A stretch of 6,641 nucleotides of DNA from assembly GCF_035704785.1 (NCBI RefSeq), contig NZ_DASSWP010000027.1, positions 1 to 6,641 on the forward strand, given 5' to 3'. The notes beneath the pieces were generated by a model. It searched no databases, was not told the origin of the DNA, and saw only the letters and a list, made by a program, of their open reading frames with translations. Made by a program: the position numbers and the translations under genes. Positions 1 through 4,915 of the stretch are shown piece after piece. Each line of letters starts with the position of its first letter. Position 1 is the stretch's first letter. Source of the DNA: Gracilimonas sp035704785 (lineage in GTDB: Bacteria > Bacteroidota > Rhodothermia > Balneolales > Balneolaceae).

Positions 1-1
1 A

Positions 2-130
2 GTAGGGGGCTCAAAAGCCAACTGGAAAGTAGCCTGGTTCACCAAAGCCCCAATTGATGAAGGCTGTAAACTCGCCAACCTAATATTCGATGATTTTGGG
101 GATTTGCTGAAAGCGTTAGACATAAAGTAG
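2..130 (+). CDS. C-terminal end of an unrecognised protein (partial)
   Basis: An open frame enters from the left edge and ends at a TAG at 128-130, giving 42 C-terminal residues. The tail begins VGGSKANWKVAWF and ends DLLKALDIK. It mixes a short beta-like stretch (WKVAWF) with a probable amphipathic helix rich in Leu, Asp and Phe (about residues 22-40). No catalytic motif, membrane segment or lipobox is visible, and I do not recognise the family. The frame has ordinary codon use and is on the same strand as purL, which starts 121 bp downstream, but there is no sign that the two are co-transcribed, since a candidate promoter lies between them. The reading frame is fairly secure; the function cannot be stated. 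Confidence 0.6.
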   Translation, partial: VGGSKANWKVAWFTKAPIDEGCKLANLIFDDFGDLLKALDIK

Positions 131-205
131 GAGCGAATCCCATTTCATCATTGAACGAATAACGAATTTCCCTTCAATCCATTAGAGCCTTTTCTCAAAT
201 AATCG

Positions 206-213
206 TACCTTTG
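206..213 (+). promoter_or_regulatory. Candidate Bacteroidota-type -7 element upstream of purL
   Basis: TACCTTTG matches the TAnnTTTG consensus described for the housekeeping sigma factor of Bacteroidota. It lies 38 bases before the purL ATG. I cannot find a good TTG-type -33 element at the expected distance, so the call rests on the -7 octamer and its position only. The next bases, up to the ATG, contain no strong Shine-Dalgarno sequence. Confidence 0.4.
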
Positions 214-251
214 ATTTCCTCGAAACAAAAAAGCTCAATTACTCCATCGGA

Positions 252-2486
252 ATGTCGAAACAAACTATTCAGGAACCGGAAGTTACACTTGAACTTGCCC
301 TAGAACACGGCCTCAACGAAGAAGAATTTGAAATGATTAAATCACGGCTTGGCCGGGTGCCTACTTTTACCGAGCTGGGTGTGTATTCGGTGATGTGGAG
401 TGAGCATTGTTCCTACAAGAACTCCATTGTAGAACTCAAGAAACTTCCTTCCGAAGGTGAAAACCTGTTGGTAGGAGCCGGGGAAGAAAATGCAGGTTTG
501 GTTGATCTTGGTGACGGACTTGGTTGCGCCTTCAAGATCGAAAGCCACAATCATCCTTCAGCAATTGAGCCTTATCAGGGAGCTGCGACTGGGGTTGGCG
601 GTATTCACCGCGATATTTTTACGATGGGAGCACGTCCTGTAGCTAGCTTGAATTCGCTTCGGTTCGGAAGCATGGAAAATCCGCGGGTTCGATATTTGTT
701 AGATGGTGTGGTTCGTGGAATTGGCGATTATGGAAATTCATTCGGAGTGCCGGTCATTGCCGGAGAAGTTTGTTTTGATGAGAGCTACGAAGGCAATCCG
801 CTGGTAAATGCCATGAGCATTGGACTGGTGAAAGAAGGAGAGACCGCTTCGGCTATTTCAAAAGGAATTGGAAATCCGGTGATCATTGTAGGGGCGAGTA
901 CAGGACGAGATGGAATTCACGGAGCAACTTTTGCCTCCGAAGAGATTAGTGAGGAAAGTGAAGCTAAACGACCCAGCGTTCAGGTGGGAGATCCATTCAC
1001 TGAAAAACTATTGCTGGAAGCCAGCCTTGAAGTTTTGAAAACCGGAGCCGTGATCGGGATGCAGGATATGGGAGCCGCCGGAATTGCGTGCTCTACTTCC
1101 GAAATGACCGCCAAGGGTGGCGAGGGAATGAAAGTTGATCTCGACAAAGTGCCGGCACGGGAAGATGGAATGACGGCTTACGAATTGCTGCTTTCCGAAA
1201 GTCAGGAACGCATGCTGATCGTAGCAGAAAAAGGACGAGAGCAGGAAATTATCGATGTTTATGAAAAATGGGATCTGCACGGTGTAGTGATCGGAGAAGT
1301 TGTTGAAGGCGATAAAGTAACCTACTGGAAAGAAGGTGAGATCAAAGCTGAAATCCCGGCCGAGCATTTGGTGCTAGGCGGAGGGGCTCCTCAATATATT
1401 CGTGAAACTAAAAAACCTGCTTACCTGGATGAAGTTCAGAACTTCGACATAAACTCGGTCGATCATCCAGAAGATCACACCGAAACTCTTAAAAAATTAT
1501 TGAACTCGCCAAACATTGCTTCCAAGCGATGGGTGCATGAACAGTACGATACCATGGTTCGCACCAATACGGTAACCGGTCCCGGCGCTTCTGATTCGGG
1601 CGTGATCCGCATCAAGGGAACCAAAAAGGGATTGGTAGCTAAAACCGATTGCAACGGCCGATATGTATATTTAAACCCCCGGAAAGGTGGACAAATTGCG
1701 GTGGCTGAATCGGCCCGAAATGTTGTTTGCTCCGGCGCAAAACCGATGGCCATCACCAACTGCCTGAACTTTGGAAATCCTTATAAGCCAGAAGTATACT
1801 GGACCTTCAAAGAAGCTTTGGGCGGAATGGGAGATGCTTGCAGAGCTTTGAATACGCCGGTAACGGGTGGAAACGTGAGTCTTTACAACGAAAATCCTAA
1901 AGGAGCAATATTTCCATCACCCATAATTGGTATGCTTGGGGTGATCGAAGATGTAGAGAAACACGTGACAACTCCGGCTTTTAAAAATGAAGGGGACGTT
2001 GTTCTCTACATTGGTGCCGACCGAAAAGGTCTGGGCGGTAGCGAATATCTGAAAACTGTGCACGGACTCACCACCGGAGATGCTCCTGAGATCGATCTGG
2101 ATTTTGAAGTGAAGCTGCAGGAAGCTTTACTCACTGCTATTAAATTAGGGTTGGTCACTGCTGCACATGATCTTTCTGATGGCGGATTGGCAACTTCACT
2201 CACCGAAATGGCGATCTTTGGTAAGAAAGGTGCCGAGCTTTCTGTGGATACCTTGACAGGAACCCCACATGAAGTCTTATTTAGCGAGGCTCAATCCGGA
2301 GTGGTGATCACTATTGATGCCTTACAGCTCCAAAGAGTAAAACATCATTTCAAAGAGTCCGGCGTTCCGTTGTTTGAGTTGGGCGTGGTGAAAGGAGATA
2401 AGCTGGATATCAAAGATCTGCTTTCCATTGATGTGTCTGAATCTGGAGAGATCTATGAGGGTGTGATTCCGAAGGCGATGGCATAG
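252..2486 (+). CDS. purL: Phosphoribosylformylglycinamidine synthase, large subunit PurL
   Basis: PurL performs the ATP-dependent conversion of FGAR to FGAM, the fourth step of de novo purine synthesis, in the cytoplasm. At 744 residues it is the small PurL type (the Bacillus subtilis protein is similar in length). It lacks the N-terminal PurS-like and C-terminal glutaminase domains of the long enterobacterial form, so it needs separate PurS and PurQ, neither of which is in this window. Visible family motifs are WSEHCSYKNS (49-58, with the conserved His at 52), KIESHNHPSAIEPYQGAATG (95-114), GEVCFDESYEGNP (171-183), QDMGAAGI (271-278) and LSESQERML (314-322). The second AIRS-like half has TNCLNFGNP (from about 503), TGGNVSLYNE (from about 538) and AAHDLSDGGLATS (from about 635). 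The ATG at 252 gives an N-terminus like that of other small PurLs. No frameshift or missing motif was seen. Downstream there is 508 bp of non-coding DNA, so it appears to be the last gene of its transcript. Confidence 0.97.
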   Translation: MSKQTIQEPEVTLELALEHGLNEEEFEMIKSRLGRVPTFTELGVYSVMWSEHCSYKNSIVELKKLPSEGENLLVGAGEENAGLVDLGDGLGCAFKIESHNHPSAIEPYQGAATGVGGIHRDIFTMGARPVASLNSLRFGSMENPRVRYLLDGVVRGIGDYGNSFGVPVIAGEVCFDESYEGNPLVNAMSIGLVKEGETASAISKGIGNPVIIVGASTGRDGIHGATFASEEISEESEAKRPSVQVGDPFTEKLLLEASLEVLKTGAVIGMQDMGAAGIACSTSEMTAKGGEGMKVDLDKVPAREDGMTAYELLLSESQERMLIVAEKGREQEIIDVYEKWDLHGVVIGEVVEGDKVTYWKEGEIKAEIPAEHLVLGGGAPQYIRETKKPAYLDEVQNFDINSVDHPEDHTETLKKLLNSPNIASKRWVHEQYDTMVRTNTVTGPGASDSGVIRIKGTKKGLVAKTDCNGRYVYLNPRKGGQIAVAESARNVVCSGAKPMAITNCLNFGNPYKPEVYWTFKEALGGMGDACRALNTPVTGGNVSLYNENPKGAIFPSPIIGMLGVIEDVEKHVTTPAFKNEGDVVLYIGADRKGLGGSEYLKTVHGLTTGDAPEIDLDFEVKLQEALLTAIKLGLVTAAHDLSDGGLATSLTEMAIFGKKGAELSVDTLTGTPHEVLFSEAQSGVVITIDALQLQRVKHHFKESGVPLFELGVVKGDKLDIKDLLSIDVSESGEIYEGVIPKAMA

Positions 2487-2511
2487 GAAGACAGCTGAGC
2501 AAGTCCTATGC
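2481..2511 (+). repeat. Hairpin straddling the purL stop codon
   Basis: GCATAGGA (2481-2488) pairs perfectly with TCCTATGC (2504-2511) across a 15-nt loop. The left arm contains the purL TAG stop. The right arm can alternatively pair with a second CATAGGA at 2560-2566, so two folds compete. No T-run follows, so it is not a classical intrinsic terminator, though it could protect the purL transcript 3' end. The pairing is seen directly; the role is unknown. Confidence 0.5.
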
Positions 2512-2525
2512 TCCTCCCCGGAAGT

Positions 2526-2539
2526 AACAGCGAGCTGTT
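2526..2539 (+). repeat. Small hairpin
   Basis: AACAG (2526-2530) and CTGTT (2535-2539) are perfect complements around a 4-nt CGAG loop. It sits immediately before the stronger 2540-2567 hairpin. It is short enough to be chance on its own; the density of such elements here is what makes it worth listing. Confidence 0.35.
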
Positions 2540-2567
2540 CTCCTGTCCCTCCAAAGGGACATAGGAG
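2540..2567 (+). repeat. Strong 11-bp hairpin with a 2-nt bulge
   Basis: CTCCTGTCCCT (2540-2550) pairs with AGGGAC (2555-2560) and AGGAG (2563-2567). The loop is CCAA and the AT at 2561-2562 is bulged. Eleven pairs with a tetraloop make this one of the most stable folds in the window. There is no downstream T-run on the + strand, so I list it as a repeat or structural element and not as a terminator. It resembles REP-type hairpins in shape; whether it recurs in the genome cannot be seen here. Confidence 0.55.
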
Positions 2568-2568
2568 T

Positions 2569-2610
2569 GAATATCGAGCAAAGAACATTGAATATCGAAT
2601 ATTGAAGTTC
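2569..2610. repeat. Degenerate tandem repeat of 7-nt GA-initial units
   Basis: Six consecutive 7-nt units begin at 2569: GAATATC, GAGCAAA, GAACATT, GAATATC, GAATATT and GAAGTTC. Five of the six start with GAA, and units 1 and 4 are identical. A near-palindrome, AATAT-CGA-ATATT, lies at 2591-2603. From memory, similar GAA-initial heptad runs occur in intergenic DNA of other Bacteroidota; I cannot check this here. The function is unknown. Confidence 0.5.
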
Positions 2611-2632
2611 CCTGTTGTTTTATCCAAAGGAT

Positions 2633-2701
2633 ATCTTAAGTCTTTAGCGAGTCAATAATATCTTAATCTTGTAAAAAGCTTGCCGAGCGGTGACTTAAGA
2701 T
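2633..2701. repeat. 10-bp perfect inverted repeat (pair A)
   Basis: ATCTTAAGTC (2633-2642) and GACTTAAGAT (2692-2701) are exact reverse complements separated by 49 bases. The right arm overlaps the left arm of pair B by four bases (2692-2695), so both pairings cannot form fully at once in the same RNA. Confidence 0.55.
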
Positions 2702-2776
2702 TGTATGCAAAGGTGAACCGGGTTACTTGAAATGGAAGTCAGAGACTTCCTGAGCATTAACTTTTCAGTCACCGCT
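2686..2776. repeat. 10-bp perfect inverted repeat (pair B)
   Basis: AGCGGTGACT (2686-2695) and AGTCACCGCT (2767-2776) are exact reverse complements separated by 71 bases. The left arm overlaps pair A and the right arm overlaps pair C. The interval encloses the small hairpin at 2734-2750. Confidence 0.55.
2734..2750 (+). repeat. 7-bp hairpin with a 3-nt loop
   Basis: GGAAGTC (2734-2740) and GACTTCC (2744-2750) are perfect complements around AGA. The AAGTC/GACTT core is shared with pair A, and AGTC/GACT with pairs B and C, which suggests related elements or alternative pairings. Confidence 0.5.
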
Positions 2777-2794
2777 TTGCTGAAGACTGAAAAG
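2761..2794 (+). repeat. 10-bp perfect hairpin (pair C)
   Basis: CTTTTCAGTC (2761-2770) and GACTGAAAAG (2785-2794) are exact reverse complements with a 14-nt loop. The left arm shares 2767-2770 with the right arm of pair B. There is no T-run after it on either strand, so a simple terminator role is unlikely. Confidence 0.55.
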
Positions 2795-2830
2795 ATCTAA
2801 TGGATTGAGTTGTTTGAACTATTTAGAACT

Positions 2831-2852
2831 TGTCTCTCTTCGGAGAGAGACA
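2831..2852 (+). repeat. 9-bp hairpin of CT/GA repeats with a TTCG-type loop
   Basis: TGTCTCTCT (2831-2839) pairs with AGAGAGACA (2844-2852) around TCGG. A one-step register shift instead gives a six-pair stem closed by C(TTCG)G, a very stable RNA tetraloop. It is followed by GGATTT and not a run of T, so termination is possible but not well supported. Confidence 0.5.
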
Positions 2853-2874
2853 GGATTTAGCTCCGCTATAATCC
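2853..2874 (+). repeat. 8-bp hairpin with one bulged base
   Basis: GGATT-TAG (2853-2860) pairs with CTA (2866-2868) and AATCC (2870-2874), with T2869 bulged and a CTCCG loop. It directly abuts the preceding hairpin, so the two would stack as neighbours. GCTCC (2860-2864) can alternatively pair with GGAGC (2882-2886). Confidence 0.4.
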
Positions 2875-2895
2875 AGAGAGAGGAGCGTTGGTGGA

Positions 2896-2939
2896 TTTCA
2901 CAACCATATATTTTGCGGTTTTAAAAAATCTTTGTGAAA
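2896..2939. repeat. 8-bp inverted repeat around an A/T-rich core
   Basis: TTTCACAA (2896-2903) and TTGTGAAA (2932-2939) are exact reverse complements 28 bases apart, ending 55 bases before the lipoprotein start. This is promoter territory, so it could be a protein-binding site with two half-sites as well as an RNA fold. The core is A/T-rich. The role is unproven. Confidence 0.35.
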
Positions 2940-2959
2940 CTTGGGACCAAAGCTCTGAG

Positions 2960-2979
2960 TAATGGATAGATAGCCATTA
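2960..2979 (+). repeat. 6-bp hairpin near the lipoprotein start
   Basis: TAATGG (2960-2965) and CCATTA (2974-2979) are perfect complements with an 8-nt loop, ending 15 bases before the ATG at 2995. It would lie in the 5' untranslated leader of the lipoprotein message. It is short and could be chance. Confidence 0.3.
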
Positions 2980-2994
2980 ACCAATCACCCAATC

Positions 2995-3564
2995 ATGAAA
3001 TCACTTTCTACATATTGCCTTTCTTTACTTTTATTCATCATTCCACTTTTGATCTCAGGATGTCAGGAAAAGCAGCCTCAAGAACCGGTTGAAAAACAAT
3101 TCACCAATGAACTAACCATTGAACCTGAAGCTTATTTTGATTTTTGGCTGGGCGGATGGGAAGTAACCTGGGAAGAAGCCAATGGTGCTACGGGTCGAGG
3201 TACAAACTTCATTGAAAAAACTCTTGATGGAAAAGTGATACAGGAAAACTTCCGCGTGAATGAAGGTCAAATGGAAGGATTCATGGGAACCAGCATTTCA
3301 GTCTATAATCCAAGAATGAATACCTGGAAACAAGCCTGGGCCGATAATCAGGGTGGATATTTTGACTTCACCGGAAAGATCGACGGAACCAATCGCATCT
3401 TTCAAACCGAAATTAGAGAGATTGGTTCAGATACCCTATTTACCCAGCGAATGGTGTTCTACGATATTACTTCAGATTCCTTGAAATGGGATTGGGAATC
3501 ATCTGTTGATGGCGGGGAAACCTGGTCGCTGAATTGGCGGATCAACTACAGAAAAGTAGATTAA
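2995..3564 (+). CDS. Predicted lipoprotein with a small beta-rich (DUF1579-like) domain
   Basis: The 189-residue product opens with a lysine, then a hydrophobic segment (about 8-20), then a lipobox ending LISGC. Cys23 is therefore the predicted lipidation site, and the protein should sit on a membrane facing the periplasm or exterior. A short charged linker (24-43) leads to one domain beginning FDFWLGGWEVTW (48-59). Regularly spaced Trp/Tyr/Phe strands and turn motifs follow (DGK at 78-80, VYNPRMNTWKQAW at 103-115, DGGETWSLNWRINY at 172-185). The FDFWLG-W opening and layout resemble calycin-like DUF1579-type proteins of unknown function; that assignment is from memory and tentative. The ATG at 2995 is the only start that leaves an intact signal peptide. 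The SDR gene follows after 64 bp with no terminator visible, so the two may be co-transcribed. No enzymatic residues are evident. Confidence 0.85.
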   Translation: MKSLSTYCLSLLLFIIPLLISGCQEKQPQEPVEKQFTNELTIEPEAYFDFWLGGWEVTWEEANGATGRGTNFIEKTLDGKVIQENFRVNEGQMEGFMGTSISVYNPRMNTWKQAWADNQGGYFDFTGKIDGTNRIFQTEIREIGSDTLFTQRMVFYDITSDSLKWDWESSVDGGETWSLNWRINYRKVD

Positions 3565-3628
3565 CGGAACGAAAATTTTCTATGGAAGCTTTTATGCTGT
3601 GACTATTCATCAAGAAAGACGTTACATC

Positions 3629-4348
3629 ATGAAAAGCAAAATTATACTCATCGTTGGAGGTTCCGGCGGTATAGGTTCAGCCACGGCTAAGAAGTTTGGA
3701 AAAGAAGGCGCTAAAGTAGTGTTGGCTGCCCGCAACAAAACTAAAGCAGAAGAAATAGCCAAAGAGATAAACGACAATGGAGGGGAAGCATTCGCCATCG
3801 AAACCGATGCCACTGATCCTACTACTGTGGAGCGAATGGCTTCAGAGATCGAAAATCAGTTAGGAAAAATAGACGTGCTTATCAATGCCTTCGGGCAGGG
3901 AATTATTCAGCCATTTATGGACATCGATCCCGCTGATGCTAAAGAAATTATTGATGTCAATGTATTTGGCACTTTTCTCGTCACCCAAACCGTGATGAAG
4001 CACATGAAAGAGGATGAGCCTACCTCGGTGGTGATGTTTCCCGGAACCATGGGCAAGTATGTGATGAAAAATGCATCCGTTTATGCGGCTTCCAAATTTG
4101 CTATTCAGGGGTTTGCAAAGGCATTGATAGAGGAGCAAAGAAGAGGAAAAACCAAATTCTCACTTCTTTACTTAGGTGGCGTGGATACTCCCTTTTGGGA
4201 TGATGATCGTGTCAATATGAAGGTTAAAAAGGATATGATGCTCACAACCGAAGAAGTTGCTGATGCCGTTTTCTATGCGGTGAATCAACCTTCCGGATCT
4301 GTATTGAATGAAGTAGTTATACAGCCGGAGAGTCATCAGTTAGTTTAG
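3629..4348 (+). CDS. Short-chain dehydrogenase/reductase (SDR family), atypical active site
   Basis: The 239-residue product is a classical-length SDR: a cytoplasmic NAD(P)-dependent oxidoreductase fold, substrate unknown. The N-terminal Rossmann motif is GGSGGIG (10-16), and beta-2 ends in AARNK (33-37), whose basic residues suggest NADP(H). D60, the NAFG at 86-89 in place of NNAG, the helix-4 Asn (N111) and YAASK (Y152, K156) are all in place. The position 13 residues before the Tyr, normally the catalytic Ser, is Gly139 within FPGTMG, with Thr140 beside it. The C-terminal GGVDTPFW (183-190) corresponds to the cofactor-binding PG/T loop. I prefer the ATG at 3629. An in-frame GTG at 3599 would add ten residues (MTIHQERRYI) before the usual SDR N-terminus, and neither start has a strong ribosome site. 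The lipoprotein gene lies 64 bp upstream and a probable terminator follows. Confidence 0.9.
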   Translation: MKSKIILIVGGSGGIGSATAKKFGKEGAKVVLAARNKTKAEEIAKEINDNGGEAFAIETDATDPTTVERMASEIENQLGKIDVLINAFGQGIIQPFMDIDPADAKEIIDVNVFGTFLVTQTVMKHMKEDEPTSVVMFPGTMGKYVMKNASVYAASKFAIQGFAKALIEEQRRGKTKFSLLYLGGVDTPFWDDDRVNMKVKKDMMLTTEEVADAVFYAVNQPSGSVLNEVVIQPESHQLV

Positions 4349-4358
4349 CATTATATTT

Positions 4359-4380
4359 AAAGTCACTGAGTGACCTTTTT
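4359..4380 (+). terminator. Probable intrinsic terminator after the SDR gene
   Basis: GTCAC (4362-4366) and GTGAC (4370-4374) form a perfect stem with a TGA loop. A4359-A4360 can extend it by pairing with the T-run past one A/C mismatch. Five T follow at 4376-4380. It sits 10 bases after the SDR stop and before a gene unit of different composition, the expected place for a terminator. The stem is short, hence moderate confidence. Confidence 0.55.
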
Positions 4381-4500
4381 CTCAAACAATGTTACTTTTA
4401 TTCCGGGATCATCCAATCGGATAGTTATTAGCAGGGAACATGCTATTAATATTTGATGGGTGTATATTCATTTTATATCATGAAGTACTGATAAATTAAA

Positions 4501-4518
4501 ATGGAAGGACAAAAGTGA
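4501..4518 (+). other. Five-codon leader frame ending across the receiver gene start
   Basis: ATG at 4501 opens MEGQK and stops at a TGA (4516-4518) that overlaps the GTG start at 4515 as GTGA. This start/stop overlap is the arrangement used for translational coupling. The frame contains the Shine-Dalgarno sequence of the next gene. It is too short to call a gene and may be chance. Confidence 0.25.
4503..4509 (+). promoter_or_regulatory. Ribosome binding site for the GTG-started receiver gene
   Basis: GGAAGGA lies 5 bases before the GTG at 4515, a near-ideal Shine-Dalgarno match and spacing. It decides the start: the nearby ATG at 4501 is in another frame and stops after five codons. Other genes in this window have no comparable site. 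Confidence 0.65.
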
Positions 4519-4892
4519 TTCAGGAAGACCCGTTAATTCTTGTTGTTGAGGATACTGAAGTAATCTATGAACTGCTTTTATATAAGCTTAGAAAAGAGGG
4601 TTATAGAGTAGAGCATAGAGATAATGGTAAAGAAGGATTGAAAGCAGCAAGAGAGCTAATGCCCGACCTTGTTCTGTTGGATGTTATGCTGCCGAGCATG
4701 AATGGTTTTGAAGTTTTGAGAAATATTAAAGAGGATCCCGAAACCAAAGATATAAAGGTCATCATGCTTACGAGCAAAAATAGAGAAGAAGATATCCTTA
4801 AGGGCCATAAATTAGGCGCAGAGCGTTACATCGAAAAGCCATTCAAACCAAATGTGTTGATGCTTAGGATCGAGGAAGTCCTGAAGAGTTAA
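4515..4892 (+). CDS. Stand-alone response regulator receiver (CheY-like)
   Basis: The 125-residue product is a single receiver domain with no output domain, so it should act by binding a partner once phosphorylated. All receiver residues are present: acidic pair E12/D13, phospho-acceptor D56 in DLVLLDVMLP (51-60), T86 in IMLTSK (83-88), switch aromatic Y105, and K108 in the EKPF motif (107-110). Translation starts at GTG, supported by GGAAGGA five bases upstream. The HEAT-like gene begins 23 bp after its stop, with the glycosyltransferase after that, so its partner is plausibly encoded in the same unit. No histidine kinase is visible in the window. Arg codon use is striking: six AGA, one AGG and one CGT, whereas purL uses almost only CGN. 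Family assignment is secure; the role in polysaccharide control is inference. Confidence 0.95.
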   Translation: MIQEDPLILVVEDTEVIYELLLYKLRKEGYRVEHRDNGKEGLKAARELMPDLVLLDVMLPSMNGFEVLRNIKEDPETKDIKVIMLTSKNREEDILKGHKLGAERYIEKPFKPNVLMLRIEEVLKS

Positions 4893-4915
4893 TATCGTTT
4901 AGACTTTCCCCTCAT

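Larger units (their letters stand above)
2487..2994. other. 508-bp intergenic region dense in inverted repeats, no credible gene
   Basis: This stretch between purL and the lipoprotein gene has no reading frame that looks like a protein. The longest start-to-stop run I noted is 22 codons (2732-2800) with no convincing ribosome binding site. It does hold many inverted repeats: 2481-2511, 2526-2539, 2540-2567, 2633-2701, 2686-2776, 2734-2750, 2761-2794, 2831-2852, 2853-2874, 2896-2939 and 2960-2979. A run of 7-nt units lies at 2569-2610. Several arms overlap. It could be a structured non-coding RNA, a cluster of decayed REP- or MITE-like elements, or both. I recognise no tRNA, tmRNA, RNase P, SRP RNA or known riboswitch core in it. 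Confidence 0.6.

Noticed and set aside
131..251. A terminator between the partial first gene and purL
   Set aside because: No stem followed by a T-run was found in the 121-bp spacer.
342..554. Reverse-strand open frame inside purL, and similar ones at 1008-1367, 1475-1759, 2006-2203 and 2322-2627
   Set aside because: They lie opposite a strongly conserved gene, their translations resemble no protein I know, and they have no separate regulatory context.
2732..2800. 22-codon frame starting ATG GAA GTC in the hairpin-rich intergenic region
   Set aside because: It is very short, has no convincing ribosome binding site, and its sequence is fully accounted for by the overlapping inverted repeats.
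2927..2934. AATCTTTG as a -7 element for the lipoprotein gene
   Set aside because: It has one mismatch to TAnnTTTG at the important first position and no -33 TTG at a suitable distance.
3599..3628. Upstream GTG start that would extend the SDR by ten residues
   Set aside because: The SDR family normally begins right at the beta-1 strand, as the ATG at 3629 gives, and the added residues MTIHQERRYI look like untranslated leader. It is not excluded.
3860..4138. Reverse-strand open frames inside the SDR gene (also 3622-3813)
   Set aside because: They are shadows of the SDR coding sequence with no recognisable domain.
4449..4456. A TAnnTTTG-like octamer (AATATTTG) before the receiver gene
   Set aside because: The first base mismatches the consensus and no clear -33 partner is present in A/T-rich DNA where chance matches are common.
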